55,879 bases of DNA from Candidatus Atribacteria bacterium (GCA_029556475.1 JAKQEP010000081.1:67130-123008), one strand, 5' to 3'. Counted from the first letter of the stretch, positions 20,748 to 30,719 are shown. Numbers and translations: made by a program. Notes: generated from the sequence alone by a model not told the origin.

Positions 20748-21458
20748 CTAATCTGGTAGAACTATTTGCTGATTCTGACCAGTCAATAGATCAGTTGTCA
20801 GTCTGGCATTACAGTGTTCTTGTAACAAATCTGCCAACTCATCCCGTGCCTCAATTATAACAGAAGTTGGGATATCTCCGATTCCGTCAACATTAATGAC
20901 AATTTCTTTCGAATCGTCGCTTATTTTTGAAAATTCTGCATTTCTCCAGTTCCATCTTCTACACATAATCTGCTTACTCTGATCATCATAATAGATTACC
21001 TCTCCTTTATAGGGATGCTCTAATTCTTTACTACCCAAACCGATGAAGTTTTCCTCTCCTGTAGCAAAATCCAGGCAGAGATTGCCACTGATTTTTTTGA
21101 TATCATCTCCACCACAGGGTATCAAATATTTGAGAGAAATATAGTTAAAAAGAGTAACTACGGAGTTGATGAAAGGTAGTCCTCCTCCGACCATTATTCT
21201 AGCCAGCAATGATTTAAGGGAAGGCAAGTAATGTTCAGGATCTGAAGCAAATCTCCTATGGGCTTCATCCCAGGCCTGGATATAAGGATGATTGATTAAA
21301 TCCTGACCCTCAACTTTTCTCTGTTCTATTATTTTGTTTAATGGTTTTTTTATTCTTTTATTTTTTTGGGCAATCTGGATATCTTTGACAATAATAATAC
21401 CACATACAAAATCAGGGAATTTTTCAAAAATAGCCGGACTGACAATGATTTTCCTCAT
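20748..21458 (-). CDS. Stand-alone B3/B4 (PheRS beta-like tRNA-editing) domain protein
   Basis: NSVVTLFNYISLKYLIPCGGDDIKKISGNLCLDFATGEENFIGLG and GEVIYYDDQSKQIMCRRWNWRNAEFSKI. ATG at 21458 has SD AAGGAG. Confidence 0.8.
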   Translation of the reverse strand: MRKIIVSPAIFEKFPDFVCGIIIVKDIQIAQKNKRIKKPLNKIIEQRKVEGQDLINHPYIQAWDEAHRRFASDPEHYLPSLKSLLARIMVGGGLPFINSVVTLFNYISLKYLIPCGGDDIKKISGNLCLDFATGEENFIGLGSKELEHPYKGEVIYYDDQSKQIMCRRWNWRNAEFSKISDDSKEIVINVDGIGDIPTSVIIEARDELADLLQEHCNARLTTDLLTGQNQQIVLPD

Positions 21459-21604
21459 TAAAACTGGTCTCCTTTTAAAAGTATCTTTTAATTTACCAAT
21501 CATTATAAAAATCTCCCCGTTATCAAACAGGAAGATTTTTAATTCGTTCCATATATTTATTATTCCAACACTATCTCTTCTAACGAAACATAATTTTCAA
21601 ATAA

Positions 21605-22159
21605 TTAATTTGACTTTAAAGGAGGAATTTTATTCATCTTTTCCAAACGTTTAATTTCATCCCTTATCTGGGCAGCTCTTTCGTAATTTTCTTTTTCTAC
21701 TTCAATTTGCAGTTCATTTTTTAAATGTGCTAAACGGACGGAAACTTCTTCCTCCTGTGAAGAATGAGCAACAGAAGCTTTTTTCATAACTTCATCCGTA
21801 ATGAATATGGGTGATTTCAATCTTAAGGCAACTGCAATGGCATCACTGGGCCGGGCATCAATCAAGAGCTGTTTTTCTCCTTTTTTTAACCACATGGTGG
21901 CATAATAGGTATTGCCTCTTATATCAGATATAACAACCTTCTCTAAAATTAGTTCAGCAGCTTCAATTATATCTTTAATTAAATCGGGAGAAAAAGGTCT
22001 ATTAGGTTTTGTTTTTTCTAAAGCCAGAGAAATCATTTTGGCTTCAAAGGGCCCTATCCATATCGGTAACCATTTCTTTTCATCCCGGTCTTTTAAAATG
22101 ACTACAAATCCTTTGGTTGCTGGATCAATCGCTACCCCAAAAACTTTCACCTGGATCAT
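21605..22159 (-). CDS. Bifunctional nuclease (DUF151) family protein with C-terminal UVR motif
   Basis: IGPFEAKMISLALE, LIDARPSDAIAVALRLKSPIFITDEVM; C-terminal ENYERAAQIRDEIKRLE (UVR). Confidence 0.9.
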   Translation of the reverse strand: MIQVKVFGVAIDPATKGFVVILKDRDEKKWLPIWIGPFEAKMISLALEKTKPNRPFSPDLIKDIIEAAELILEKVVISDIRGNTYYATMWLKKGEKQLLIDARPSDAIAVALRLKSPIFITDEVMKKASVAHSSQEEEVSVRLAHLKNELQIEVEKENYERAAQIRDEIKRLEKMNKIPPLKSN

Positions 22160-22461
22160 ATCCTTCTCCTCCTTTCTTCTTAATTAAATAACATTAGAAT
22201 ATCTTAATTTCTATTTATAATAATTATAACATATTATCTTTCACATAAAAATCAATGTTCATACAGTTAATGATTTTCATTAGAAAACAGCAAAAAATAA
22301 ATTGTAAAAATTATAGAATAAGAAGCTTCTGAGGAAAGAAGGGGTTTTAGAAATAGTTTTACAGCAATTTAAATATACTCAAACATTTCTATTATTGATA
22401 TGACTTTGGTTATTTGAATAAGTTGACACTGACCTATTTATTTCTTGATAAACAGCTGAAA

Positions 22462-22719
22462 CTAACCAGTGTTTTTACTACATTTAAAATGTAATATACC
22501 ACTAATGATAATCATAATTGAGCCAATGATTGACATTGGATCCGGTATAACTCCAAGAAAAGTTATTTCCAATATTGCAGCAAAAATAAGAGGAATATTA
22601 TCTAACAATTTAATAACAAATGCCATTAGAGCAAAGAAAAAGGCTGCCATAATCATTAACAATATTCCCTCTTTACTGCTATCTTTACTCTTTTCCACCT
22701 CTTTATGATAGTTATCCAT
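22462..22719 (-). pseudogene. Miniaturised EamA/DMT-family transporter (internally deleted remnant or small membrane protein)
   Basis: 85 aa: first TM of a DMT permease (GILLMIMAAFFFALMAFVIKLL) followed directly by a C-terminal-like TM pair (LIFAAILEITFLGVIPDPMSIIGSIMIIISGILHF). Confidence 0.55.
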
Positions 22720-22762
22720 ACTAGTCCTTTTTGTTTTTACTATATCGGTTATATTGGTTTTT

Positions 22763-23878
22763 TTATCTGTTACCAGACTTTAGAAATTTCTTGACTTCCA
22801 TTAACAATTTACTACTCTCTTTTTCCTTGATGTTTATTACCGGGAAGGTTACCCTGCCAGTCATCTGTTCATGCAATTGTAATCTGTCAATACTGGCCAT
22901 TTCATAACTACCCTTCCTCAGCCTGTCATACTTTGGATAAAAGGGATTAATGGTAACCGCCAAAATAGGTAAATTATAAAGTGTCTTAATGTTGATTCCT
23001 TTATTGAGTAAATCGCCAATCAAATCTTTAAGATGATTAATTTCTCGGGAACCAATCAATAGAAAAGTGGGATTATTGATTATGATAGTTTTCCCTTGGA
23101 ATAACTGATAGTATTTGTCAGCTATTTTTTTTAAAATGGTTTCTTGTATTATACCTGGAATATATACCCCATCATATTCCGGATCATTGATAATACTGAT
23201 CAAATTGCTAAATGTTTTTTGACTGAGCAACGAATGTCCACTCAACTGTTTCAGACATCCATTTTTCTGGAAAATTAGAATATTATTTTTATACTCTCTG
23301 ATTTCGTCTTTATAAATATCTTCTTTCCCCCATTCAGGGAGATTAAATACTCTGGTCATACTTTCAATTTCATCCACCAGTAAACCAATATCAGTATGAC
23401 GAGAGGCACCTGTTGCTATTATTAATGCATCACAATGAATCAATGGTATCATCCTATTCAAAGCCCCATCAACCAGTATAAGTTCCACTCTTTGTTGTTT
23501 TAACTTTTGAATAATAGTCTGAAGATCTATACCTTTATTCGGACCTGCCAATATCACCATTCCTTCCTTTTTTGCTTTTCCAATTATTACACGGCCTAAA
23601 GCAGTATTAACAGATGTTTTTTCAATTATTTCTATTCTATCTTTTAAAGGAAACAGGCATTGTTCAGCTGTGGCAATGGTATTACCCTTTTCAATAAAAA
23701 TGCGGGGTTTGGGTAATCCGGTGATATTATCAATATCTTCTCCGTCATAACCGATACTGGTTAAACCGGGTTTTATTTTTTCTGAATTTGACCATTCTAA
23801 TAAAAAATTAAAAGTTGTAGTCTTCCCTGTATTTTTGGCAGTTCCCAGTATTCCAATTACTTTACTATTACTCTCCAT
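22763..23878 (-). CDS. P-loop protein, aminomutase reactivase-like (KamB/KamC-type candidate)
   Basis: IGILGTAKNTGKTTTFNFLLEW P-loop and acidic/hydrophobic DGALNRMIPLIHCDALIIATGAS; stop is 11 nt from the aminomutase large-subunit stop region on the same strand. Family assignment is from memory. Confidence 0.6.
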   Translation of the reverse strand: MESNSKVIGILGTAKNTGKTTTFNFLLEWSNSEKIKPGLTSIGYDGEDIDNITGLPKPRIFIEKGNTIATAEQCLFPLKDRIEIIEKTSVNTALGRVIIGKAKKEGMVILAGPNKGIDLQTIIQKLKQQRVELILVDGALNRMIPLIHCDALIIATGASRHTDIGLLVDEIESMTRVFNLPEWGKEDIYKDEIREYKNNILIFQKNGCLKQLSGHSLLSQKTFSNLISIINDPEYDGVYIPGIIQETILKKIADKYYQLFQGKTIIINNPTFLLIGSREINHLKDLIGDLLNKGINIKTLYNLPILAVTINPFYPKYDRLRKGSYEMASIDRLQLHEQMTGRVTFPVINIKEKESSKLLMEVKKFLKSGNR

Positions 23879-23889
23879 AAAATATTTCT

Positions 23890-25746
23890 TTATCCTTCAA
23901 AGACAGTATCTCTTCCAGCACGGCCAGGGTAAGCTCCATCCTGAGGACTTCCTAATAATCCTTCATAAAGAGCATCAACAAAACTGCCTCTTTTGGCAAC
24001 TTTTTCTAAAGTTTTTTCTATTCCTTCTGTTATTTCCTTCTCATATTCCTTTGCTTTGCCAGTCGGTTTTATTTTTGCCTTTCCTAAAAAACGAAATACT
24101 TCCTGTGCTCCTCTTAAGGTGTCAATTCTGGAGGCAAGTGAAATTGGCCCTCTGGAATAAGCTTCATCTGAAGATGCTATGGTTATAGCATCTACCTGAA
24201 GAGAAATTGCAAGAGCAGAGTGTAAAGCAGTGGATAAAGTAGATTGGACTCTATCTTCAGAATGAGTCATAAAACCAATAGGTTCACCAGGCCAGATGGG
24301 AGCATCAATTATGGAGCGCAGGCTTTTAATTTTGGCCACATTATAGTCAATATAATTATCATCCATTTTCCCGCTAATCATAACATCGGGAGAATAACAA
24401 AAAAGGGGCTTTAATATAGGTTGAGCTTTTAATTTTAAAGCTAAATCGGCAATAATCAACAAACCAGCAAATGATTTATAGGCTGGAACACCCCCTAACT
24501 CCTCATTTGTTGGCTCATCAAAAGGCATATTATATTTTGCAGCAAATTGTATTGCTTTCAAGCCATCAATAGTTAATCTTGCCGGGTCAGTTCCACCATT
24601 GAGGGATCCATATACTATATGTATTTTAGTTAAATCAGCTCCTAATCTACCTGCAATTACAGTTGTCTCAGGAGTGTTTAGTCCACGATGGGCTCTGACT
24701 GTCCACAATGTCTCTTTATGAAGTGAGGATTTTATTTTTGCCAGATTTTCCCAGGTAATGATAGAACCATCCTCTTCGTGAGAAAGAATCCCCTCCAGTA
24801 AACCCTCAGTACGAGCACCCCATGAAGGGTCAAAATGAAATACTCCGTCTGCTCCCCAGGCTTCACTTGTTTTAATATGGGCAATATCCATAATGGGACA
24901 ACCTGTCCCATATTGTACAAATACAAGTGGTAAAAGTTGCATATGTCTCATTTGCTTGAAATTGATATTCTGTTTTTGTTGTTGGATATAAAGGTTCAGT
25001 TTTCCTATTTCTTCTGAAGATAACTTTCGTACTTTATCGGGCAACAATCCCCTTTCATAAAAACGAACAATCTTTTCATCGCAATAGGCTATATATTTTT
25101 CTTTTAAGACTTTGATTTTCTGATTTTTTTCTTCATCTGTAAGCTTATCATCCTGAGAAATAGTAATCATGTTTTCCCTTAATTTAGCTCTTTCAATCCC
25201 AGGACTGCTCTTATTCTCTCCCCATTGTATAATCTCATCTGTTATTTCATTTAACAGTCTCCTGATACGGTTATTCTTATAGTGATAATTGTGGCTGGCA
25301 GGAATTGATATTTTCTTTCTAAATAGACTATCCCTTTCCCTAAGGAATTCTCTTCCCTCAATAAAAGCGATTATCTCATCAAAATCTGTTCCTGCTCCAA
25401 ATCCTTTATCAAAACCCAGCTCAGCAGCTAATTGGGGAGTAATTGCCTTTCCGCCTAATACTATTTTTGCCTTATCCCTAATTTTTGCCGCCTCTGCCAA
25501 ATCGATAAATTTGCCCAATAATTCTGCTACTCCATAACCAAGAGTTCTGCTAACCAGTATAAAATCCAAATTATCAATTTCAGTTAAACGACTAATAATT
25601 TCTTCTAAGGGTATATCAGGGGGTAGTAAAATAGTTTCATGCCCTCTATCCCTCAGTTTTCGATTTAAAATCTTCAGAGCTACATCATGAACCGGATCCA
25701 GAGGAACGAGTAATACTCTTTTTATTTTAATGGTATTGTTATCCAT
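23890..25746 (-). CDS. OraE/KamDE-like B12- and PLP-dependent aminomutase large subunit, cobalamin domain N-terminal
   Basis: N-terminal Rossmann B12-type domain (VLLVPLDPVHDVALKILNRKLRDRGHETILL...LVSRTLGYG...IVLGGKA), then TIM-barrel region (QYGTGCPIMDIAHIKTSEAWGADGVFHFDPSWGARTEG, VYGSLNGGTDPARLTIDGLKAIQFAA, TIASSDEAYSRGPISLASRIDTLRGAQE). Confidence 0.75.
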   Translation of the reverse strand: MDNNTIKIKRVLLVPLDPVHDVALKILNRKLRDRGHETILLPPDIPLEEIISRLTEIDNLDFILVSRTLGYGVAELLGKFIDLAEAAKIRDKAKIVLGGKAITPQLAAELGFDKGFGAGTDFDEIIAFIEGREFLRERDSLFRKKISIPASHNYHYKNNRIRRLLNEITDEIIQWGENKSSPGIERAKLRENMITISQDDKLTDEEKNQKIKVLKEKYIAYCDEKIVRFYERGLLPDKVRKLSSEEIGKLNLYIQQQKQNINFKQMRHMQLLPLVFVQYGTGCPIMDIAHIKTSEAWGADGVFHFDPSWGARTEGLLEGILSHEEDGSIITWENLAKIKSSLHKETLWTVRAHRGLNTPETTVIAGRLGADLTKIHIVYGSLNGGTDPARLTIDGLKAIQFAAKYNMPFDEPTNEELGGVPAYKSFAGLLIIADLALKLKAQPILKPLFCYSPDVMISGKMDDNYIDYNVAKIKSLRSIIDAPIWPGEPIGFMTHSEDRVQSTLSTALHSALAISLQVDAITIASSDEAYSRGPISLASRIDTLRGAQEVFRFLGKAKIKPTGKAKEYEKEITEGIEKTLEKVAKRGSFVDALYEGLLGSPQDGAYPGRAGRDTVFEG

Positions 25747-26014
25747 TTTTTATCTTGTCTCTCTTTTGATTACATAAATTGAACCACCCGTAAGAATCTC
25801 CGGGCTTATAAATGTTTGCTCTTATTCTAATTCGTGCTCCGGAACCTAAAAACTCAATAAATACTATATCAGCATCTTTAAACCCCAATTGTTCCATTAT
25901 TGCTAAACCTATTCTTCTGCCCTCTTCTTCACTCTGACAGACAATAAAGGTTTCTATATCCAGGGAATCTATTATCCTATTAAAGATATTTTCGCCGTTC
26001 ATATTTTTCCTCAT
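25739..26014 (-). CDS. OraS/KamE-N-terminal-like small aminomutase subunit
   Basis: 91 aa, overlaps the large-subunit start by 8 nt; FIVCQSEEEGRRIGLAIMEQLGFKDADIVFIEFLGSGARIRIRANIY resembles the small dimerisation domain. Confidence 0.6.
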   Translation of the reverse strand: MRKNMNGENIFNRIIDSLDIETFIVCQSEEEGRRIGLAIMEQLGFKDADIVFIEFLGSGARIRIRANIYKPGDSYGWFNLCNQKRDKIKNG

Positions 26015-26166
26015 TCCACAACATATCCTTATCCTGATACCATATGTCTTGAGTTATAACTATAGAACAGATATTTCTTTTTACCACTGAATTGGTTAAA
26101 AAAGAATTTTTAATTTATCTGAATAATATTATAGTTTTTTTATAAGCATAGTTAGTTTTAAATAGC

Positions 26167-27000
26167 CTAATTATCGTTATAAGACTGGGGCAACAACTCT
26201 CCCCGGGCAACCATTTTTACTTTACCAGTTAAGGTAATATTTTTAATTACATTCTTTCCCTTAACGAAATCAACCCCCAGATCTCCGCCTTTTGTTTTAA
26301 CAATAAAAGGAGGATGTTTTTCTTCATTCAAAGAATATACAATAGCACTGGCTAAAGAGCCGGTTCCGCAGGATAAAGTGATTTCCTCTACTCCTCTTTC
26401 GTAAGTCCTTACAAATAACTGATTACCTTCTTTAAATTCAACAAAATTTACATTAGTACCCGCAGGAAAATAATTTTCTTCGAATCTAATTTTTTTACCA
26501 AGGTTATAAAGATTACTTTCCGATATATTCTCTTTCAGAAAAATCACACAATGAGGAACTCCTATAAAAAGGTAGGTATAAATAAAATCCTGTTCATCAA
26601 TAGTAATGATTCTATTTCTTTCCATCTTATTAATACTAACATCTGGCATCTGAATCATAACATTATCATCATTGGCCTTTGCAGATATTTTGCCGGCAAG
26701 TGTTTCAAAGACCATTTCCTGATTTGCTATCCCCTCAATAAATGCATATTCAGCAATGCATCTAGCACCATTTCCACACATCTCACCTTCTGAGCCATCA
26801 GAATTAAATAATCTCATTTTAAAATCATAAAGCAAAGAATTTTCTAACAATAAAAGTCCATCAGCACCAAGAGATTCTCTCCGTTTGCAAATCTTTTTTG
26901 CCATTTCGCTGATATTTCTTTCAGGTATTATTTTGTTACGATTATCAATTATTATAAAATCATTTCCATACCCATTCATTTTTACAAAATTTATTCTCAT
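26167..27000 (-). CDS. dapF: Diaminopimelate epimerase-family protein
   Basis: FVKMNGYGNDFIIIDNR, NSDGSEGEMCGNGARCIAEY (first catalytic Cys) and EITLSCGTGSLASAIV (second catalytic Cys). Confidence 0.9.
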   Translation of the reverse strand: MRINFVKMNGYGNDFIIIDNRNKIIPERNISEMAKKICKRRESLGADGLLLLENSLLYDFKMRLFNSDGSEGEMCGNGARCIAEYAFIEGIANQEMVFETLAGKISAKANDDNVMIQMPDVSINKMERNRIITIDEQDFIYTYLFIGVPHCVIFLKENISESNLYNLGKKIRFEENYFPAGTNVNFVEFKEGNQLFVRTYERGVEEITLSCGTGSLASAIVYSLNEEKHPPFIVKTKGGDLGVDFVKGKNVIKNITLTGKVKMVARGELLPQSYNDN

Positions 27001-27142
27001 ATTTTCACCTTAGCTAATCTTATTACAAAATAATAATTAACCATGGAAAGCAGTTTTATTATTGCTTCTGCACAAATAATCTAATCATAAGCTTAAATAC
27101 ATTATGTCTCCCATAAAAATGAAATAGATTTCTTCTGGATAT

Positions 27143-28051
27143 TTATATCAATCGTGACATTAACTCCTGCTTCTCTCCATAAAGAAAATCTATAGGTGGA
27201 ATTTCCAGCATAGTATAACAACCTGGTTTTTGTTTTAGGCTTGCCCTTGCTGCCGAAACCATTACCTGCCCGGTTAATGCAGGATTGTTGACCGATAAAG
27301 AATATTCCATTCTTTGATTATGTGTCTTACCGGATACACCTTTCCTTTCTATCTTAACAGCGTGGCCCATATCAAGCAGGTCAGTTGTACTATCTACTTT
27401 AAAAATATGAACTTCATCATTAATAAAATATGGGTCATTTTTTATTCTAAGTGATACATTTTCCAAATTGTGCCCTTCTTTTAACTTAACATATACTAGA
27501 CGCCTGTGCATACCTACACCTTTGGGAATGGTTAATGAAATAGCATCATCTATTCCTTCAATGGCCTTTACCGCTACTGTATGTCCCATACTCATCCCGG
27601 GACCATAATTAACATAGGTAATACCTTTAGGGGCATTAATTTCTAAAACAGCCCTGACTATGGAATCGCTTCCCGGATCCCAGCCTGCAGAGATAATAGA
27701 TACAGCATCATGTTTTTTTGCCACATTATTTAAATCTTTCCGAAGATTTATTAGAGATTCCCCGTGAACATCATAAGCATCTACAGTATTTATGCCTTTT
27801 TGTAGATAAATGGGGGCAGTTTCGGGCACATTTCTGCTGTTAATAGCCAGAATTGCCACATCTAACTTACCTAGCTTGTTAATATCATAATCTATGATTG
27901 GAATGTTTCCAACTTCTTCTCTGATTGTTTTGACAACATGTGGTAATTCGATTATGCCAGCTACTTCCATATCCGGACTCTCTATCAGGGCATCCAGGAC
28001 CCCTCTCCCCACATGGCCAAATCCTACAATGGCTACTCTAAATTTGTACAA
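27143..28051 (-). CDS. meso-Diaminopimelate dehydrogenase-like oxidoreductase
   Basis: [76 protein letters not shown] resemble the Ddh family as known from Corynebacterium. Probable TTG start at 28051 with SD AGGAGG. Confidence 0.85.
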   Translation of the reverse strand: MYKFRVAIVGFGHVGRGVLDALIESPDMEVAGIIELPHVVKTIREEVGNIPIIDYDINKLGKLDVAILAINSRNVPETAPIYLQKGINTVDAYDVHGESLINLRKDLNNVAKKHDAVSIISAGWDPGSDSIVRAVLEINAPKGITYVNYGPGMSMGHTVAVKAIEGIDDAISLTIPKGVGMHRRLVYVKLKEGHNLENVSLRIKNDPYFINDEVHIFKVDSTTDLLDMGHAVKIERKGVSGKTHNQRMEYSLSVNNPALTGQVMVSAARASLKQKPGCYTMLEIPPIDFLYGEKQELMSRLI

Positions 28052-28113
28052 TTTTTTTCCTCCTGAACAAATACGCATGAATTGCATATTTACTAAACTA
28101 TTCCTTTATCTTT

Positions 28114-29124
28114 CTATAAAAACATTTTATTATAAGCAAAATTTGCTACTTCTCCGCCGGTGTGTAAAAAAAGTATATTCTCATCTTTTTTAAAATAGTT
28201 CTTCTTTATCAGGTCAATCATTCCTGCCATTGCCTTACCAGTGTAAACTGGATCAAGTATGATCCCCTCTGTTTGGGCTAAAGTATATATTGCTTTTATT
28301 CCATCCATGGTTGGAATGGCATATCCTTCTCCAATATAATCATAATTTATTAAAATCTCTTCGGGCGAAAAAGCCTTACATTCAAAGTTTAGGTCTTTTA
28401 TGGTCTGATTGCATAAATCTGCAATTTCCTGGGATTTTGGTTTAATATGTCTGCTTATACTGATACCCAAACCTTTACAATCCATTTTAAATAATCTTAG
28501 CCCCAATTCTATGCCTGCCTGAGTTCCGCCTGTCCCAACGGCTGAAACAATATAATCGAAATGGATATTTTTTTCTTCTGACTGAAGTTTTAATTCTTCA
28601 ATCGCGCTAATATATCCCAAATTACCTAAAGGATTACACCCACCCAAGGGAATGATATAAGGAACTTGACCAACTCTTAATATTTCCTCTGCAATTTCTC
28701 CTGTAATTGGTGTTTCACCTGCTTCTTCTTTTTGTTCTTCTTCATCAGTATAGGGTTTAAACCTAATTTCACATCCTAATAGGTGATCTAGAAGCAAATT
28801 ACCTTGATATTCTTCTGGTTTTTCACCATTAAGCACTAAAATTACTCTCAGACCTATCTTTCTGGCAGCTGCAGCTGTTTGCCTTGCCCAATTTGATTGA
28901 AGTCCTCCTATGGTAATTATTACATCTGCTTTTTTAGCCAAAGCATCGGCTAATATGTATTCTAACTTTCTTGTTTTATTACCTCCTAATGCCAGTCCGG
29001 TACAATTATCACATTTAATGAATATCTCAGGTCCTTTAAGTAATTTTGTAAGATTTTCGGCATATACCAAAGGAGTTGGTAGAAAAGCCAATTCTATTTT
29101 AGGATATTGTTTAGTAAGATTCAT
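28114..29124 (-). CDS. D-cysteine desulfhydrase/ACC deaminase family PLP enzyme (fold type II)
   Basis: FLPTPLVYAENLTKLL, ALGGNKTRKLEYILADAL (PLP Lys), TIGGLQSNWARQTAAAA, SAVGTGGTQAGIELG. Confidence 0.88.
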   Translation of the reverse strand: MNLTKQYPKIELAFLPTPLVYAENLTKLLKGPEIFIKCDNCTGLALGGNKTRKLEYILADALAKKADVIITIGGLQSNWARQTAAAARKIGLRVILVLNGEKPEEYQGNLLLDHLLGCEIRFKPYTDEEEQKEEAGETPITGEIAEEILRVGQVPYIIPLGGCNPLGNLGYISAIEELKLQSEEKNIHFDYIVSAVGTGGTQAGIELGLRLFKMDCKGLGISISRHIKPKSQEIADLCNQTIKDLNFECKAFSPEEILINYDYIGEGYAIPTMDGIKAIYTLAQTEGIILDPVYTGKAMAGMIDLIKKNYFKKDENILFLHTGGEVANFAYNKMFL

Positions 29125-29162
29125 ATCTCTTTCCTCTGATCTATTTTTGTTCGGGTATAAGA

Positions 29163-29864
29163 TTATACTCCCAGATATGCATCCTTAATTTTAGGATTAT
29201 CCAGCATTTTTGCACCAATTCCAGAAAAGGCAATCTTGCCATTCTCTAAAACATAGGCCCTGTTCGCAATCTCAAGGGCCTTGAAGGCATTCTGTTCAAC
29301 TAATAGTATGGTAATTCCGGTTTGGTTTATCTCTTCTATTTTTAAGAAAACCTCTTCCGTAAGATTTGGTGCTAAACCTAATGACGGTTCATCAAGCATA
29401 AGAAACTTCGGTCTGGACATCAAACCACGAGCAATAGTTAACATCTGCTGTTCTCCACCTGATAGTGTTCCACCAAATTGTTTTGTTCTTTTTTTTAGTA
29501 TAGGGAATAATCTATACATTTCCTCTAAATCAATTTCGACTTCTTTTTGGTTGTTTCGTAAATAAGCCCCCATCTTTAGATTTTCATTAACGGTCAGATT
29601 GGGAAATATCCTTCTTCTTTCCGGAACTAAACTAATACCTAGTTTGACAATATCATAACTACGGGTTGGTAAGGGATTGTTTTCAAAAGTAATTTCCCCT
29701 GATGCTCTTTTTACAATGCCGGCAATACTATTTAGTAAAGTTGATTTCCCTGCTCCGTTACTTCCTATGATGGATACAATTTCACTCTGGTTAACCTGAA
29801 TGGAAACACCCTGTAGAGCATGTATATGACCATAAAACACATTCATATCTTTAATTGTTAGCAT
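29163..29864 (-). CDS. livF: Branched-chain amino acid-type ABC transporter ATPase LivF
   Basis: IIGSNGAGKSTLLNSIAG, LSGGEQQMLTIARGLMSRPKFLMLDEPSLGLAP. Confidence 0.93.
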   Translation of the reverse strand: MLTIKDMNVFYGHIHALQGVSIQVNQSEIVSIIGSNGAGKSTLLNSIAGIVKRASGEITFENNPLPTRSYDIVKLGISLVPERRRIFPNLTVNENLKMGAYLRNNQKEVEIDLEEMYRLFPILKKRTKQFGGTLSGGEQQMLTIARGLMSRPKFLMLDEPSLGLAPNLTEEVFLKIEEINQTGITILLVEQNAFKALEIANRAYVLENGKIAFSGIGAKMLDNPKIKDAYLGV

Positions 29865-30654
29865 AGGCTATCTCTGTTTTCTTTTTTTGAGTGGAATTAC
29901 CCAGATAAGCTTCAATCACCTTGGAATTTTTATGAATCTCTTCAGCCGGTCCTTCGGCAATTTTTTTACCAAAATTTAACACTATTACATTACTGCAAAG
30001 GCTAGTAATAACTTTCATATGGTGTTCAATAATTATAATGGTTAAACGGTATTCGGAATGAACTTTTTTGATTAAATCGATTATATTGATTACCTCTTTT
30101 GGATTCATACCTGCTGCAGGCTCATCTAATAGCAGCAGTTCAGGAGATAAACCTAATGCCCGGGTAATTTCTAATTTTCTCTGTAACCCATAAGCCAAAT
30201 TGTCTGCCTGGATTTCAACATATTCGTCTAACTCCATTTGTTTTAATAATATCCTGGCTTCTTCGTCTATATCTTTTTCTAATTTTTTATAATTACCTGT
30301 TTTCAACAAAGCATCAAATATATTATATTTAGCTTTATGGTAAAGTGATGCTTTGACATTGTTAAGAACTGTTAATTTTTTAAAAAGTCTTATATTTTGA
30401 AATGTCCTGGCTACACCAAGGTTAACAATCTGATCTGGTCTCTTTTTATTAATTGGTTTACCATTTAATAAGATCAGGCCACTACTAATATTATAAGCTC
30501 CAGTCACTAAATTAAAAATTGTTGTTTTCCCTGCCCCATTTGGCCCAATCAATCCTATAATTTCATTCTTATTAACGGTAAATGAAATATCACTGAGAGC
30601 ACAGATACCCCCAAAGGTCTTTTCAACTTGCTGCAATTCTAATAAAGGCAACAT
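29851..30654 (-). CDS. livG: Branched-chain amino acid-type ABC transporter ATPase LivG
   Basis: LIGPNGAGKTTIFNLVTG, LAYGLQRKLEITRALGLSPELLLLDEPAAGMNPKE. Confidence 0.93.
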   Translation of the reverse strand: MLPLLELQQVEKTFGGICALSDISFTVNKNEIIGLIGPNGAGKTTIFNLVTGAYNISSGLILLNGKPINKKRPDQIVNLGVARTFQNIRLFKKLTVLNNVKASLYHKAKYNIFDALLKTGNYKKLEKDIDEEARILLKQMELDEYVEIQADNLAYGLQRKLEITRALGLSPELLLLDEPAAGMNPKEVINIIDLIKKVHSEYRLTIIIIEHHMKVITSLCSNVIVLNFGKKIAEGPAEEIHKNSKVIEAYLGNSTQKKKTEIAYANN

Positions 30655-30719
30655 TTTGCTACTATCTCCCTTAATTTCAACAATTATTTTAACGGTTTAG
30701 ACAATCTTTATTAAATTAT

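Noticed and set aside
26014-26166. Cobalamin riboswitch in the gap upstream of the aminomutase genes
   Set aside because: No convincing B12-box or riboswitch fold could be recognised by eye; an Infernal search would be decisive.
27143-28051. Assignment as 2,4-diaminopentanoate dehydrogenase (Ord)
   Set aside because: Tempting because of the adjacent aminomutase, but the STGWDPG/YGPGMSxGH-type motifs fit meso-diaminopimelate dehydrogenase better.
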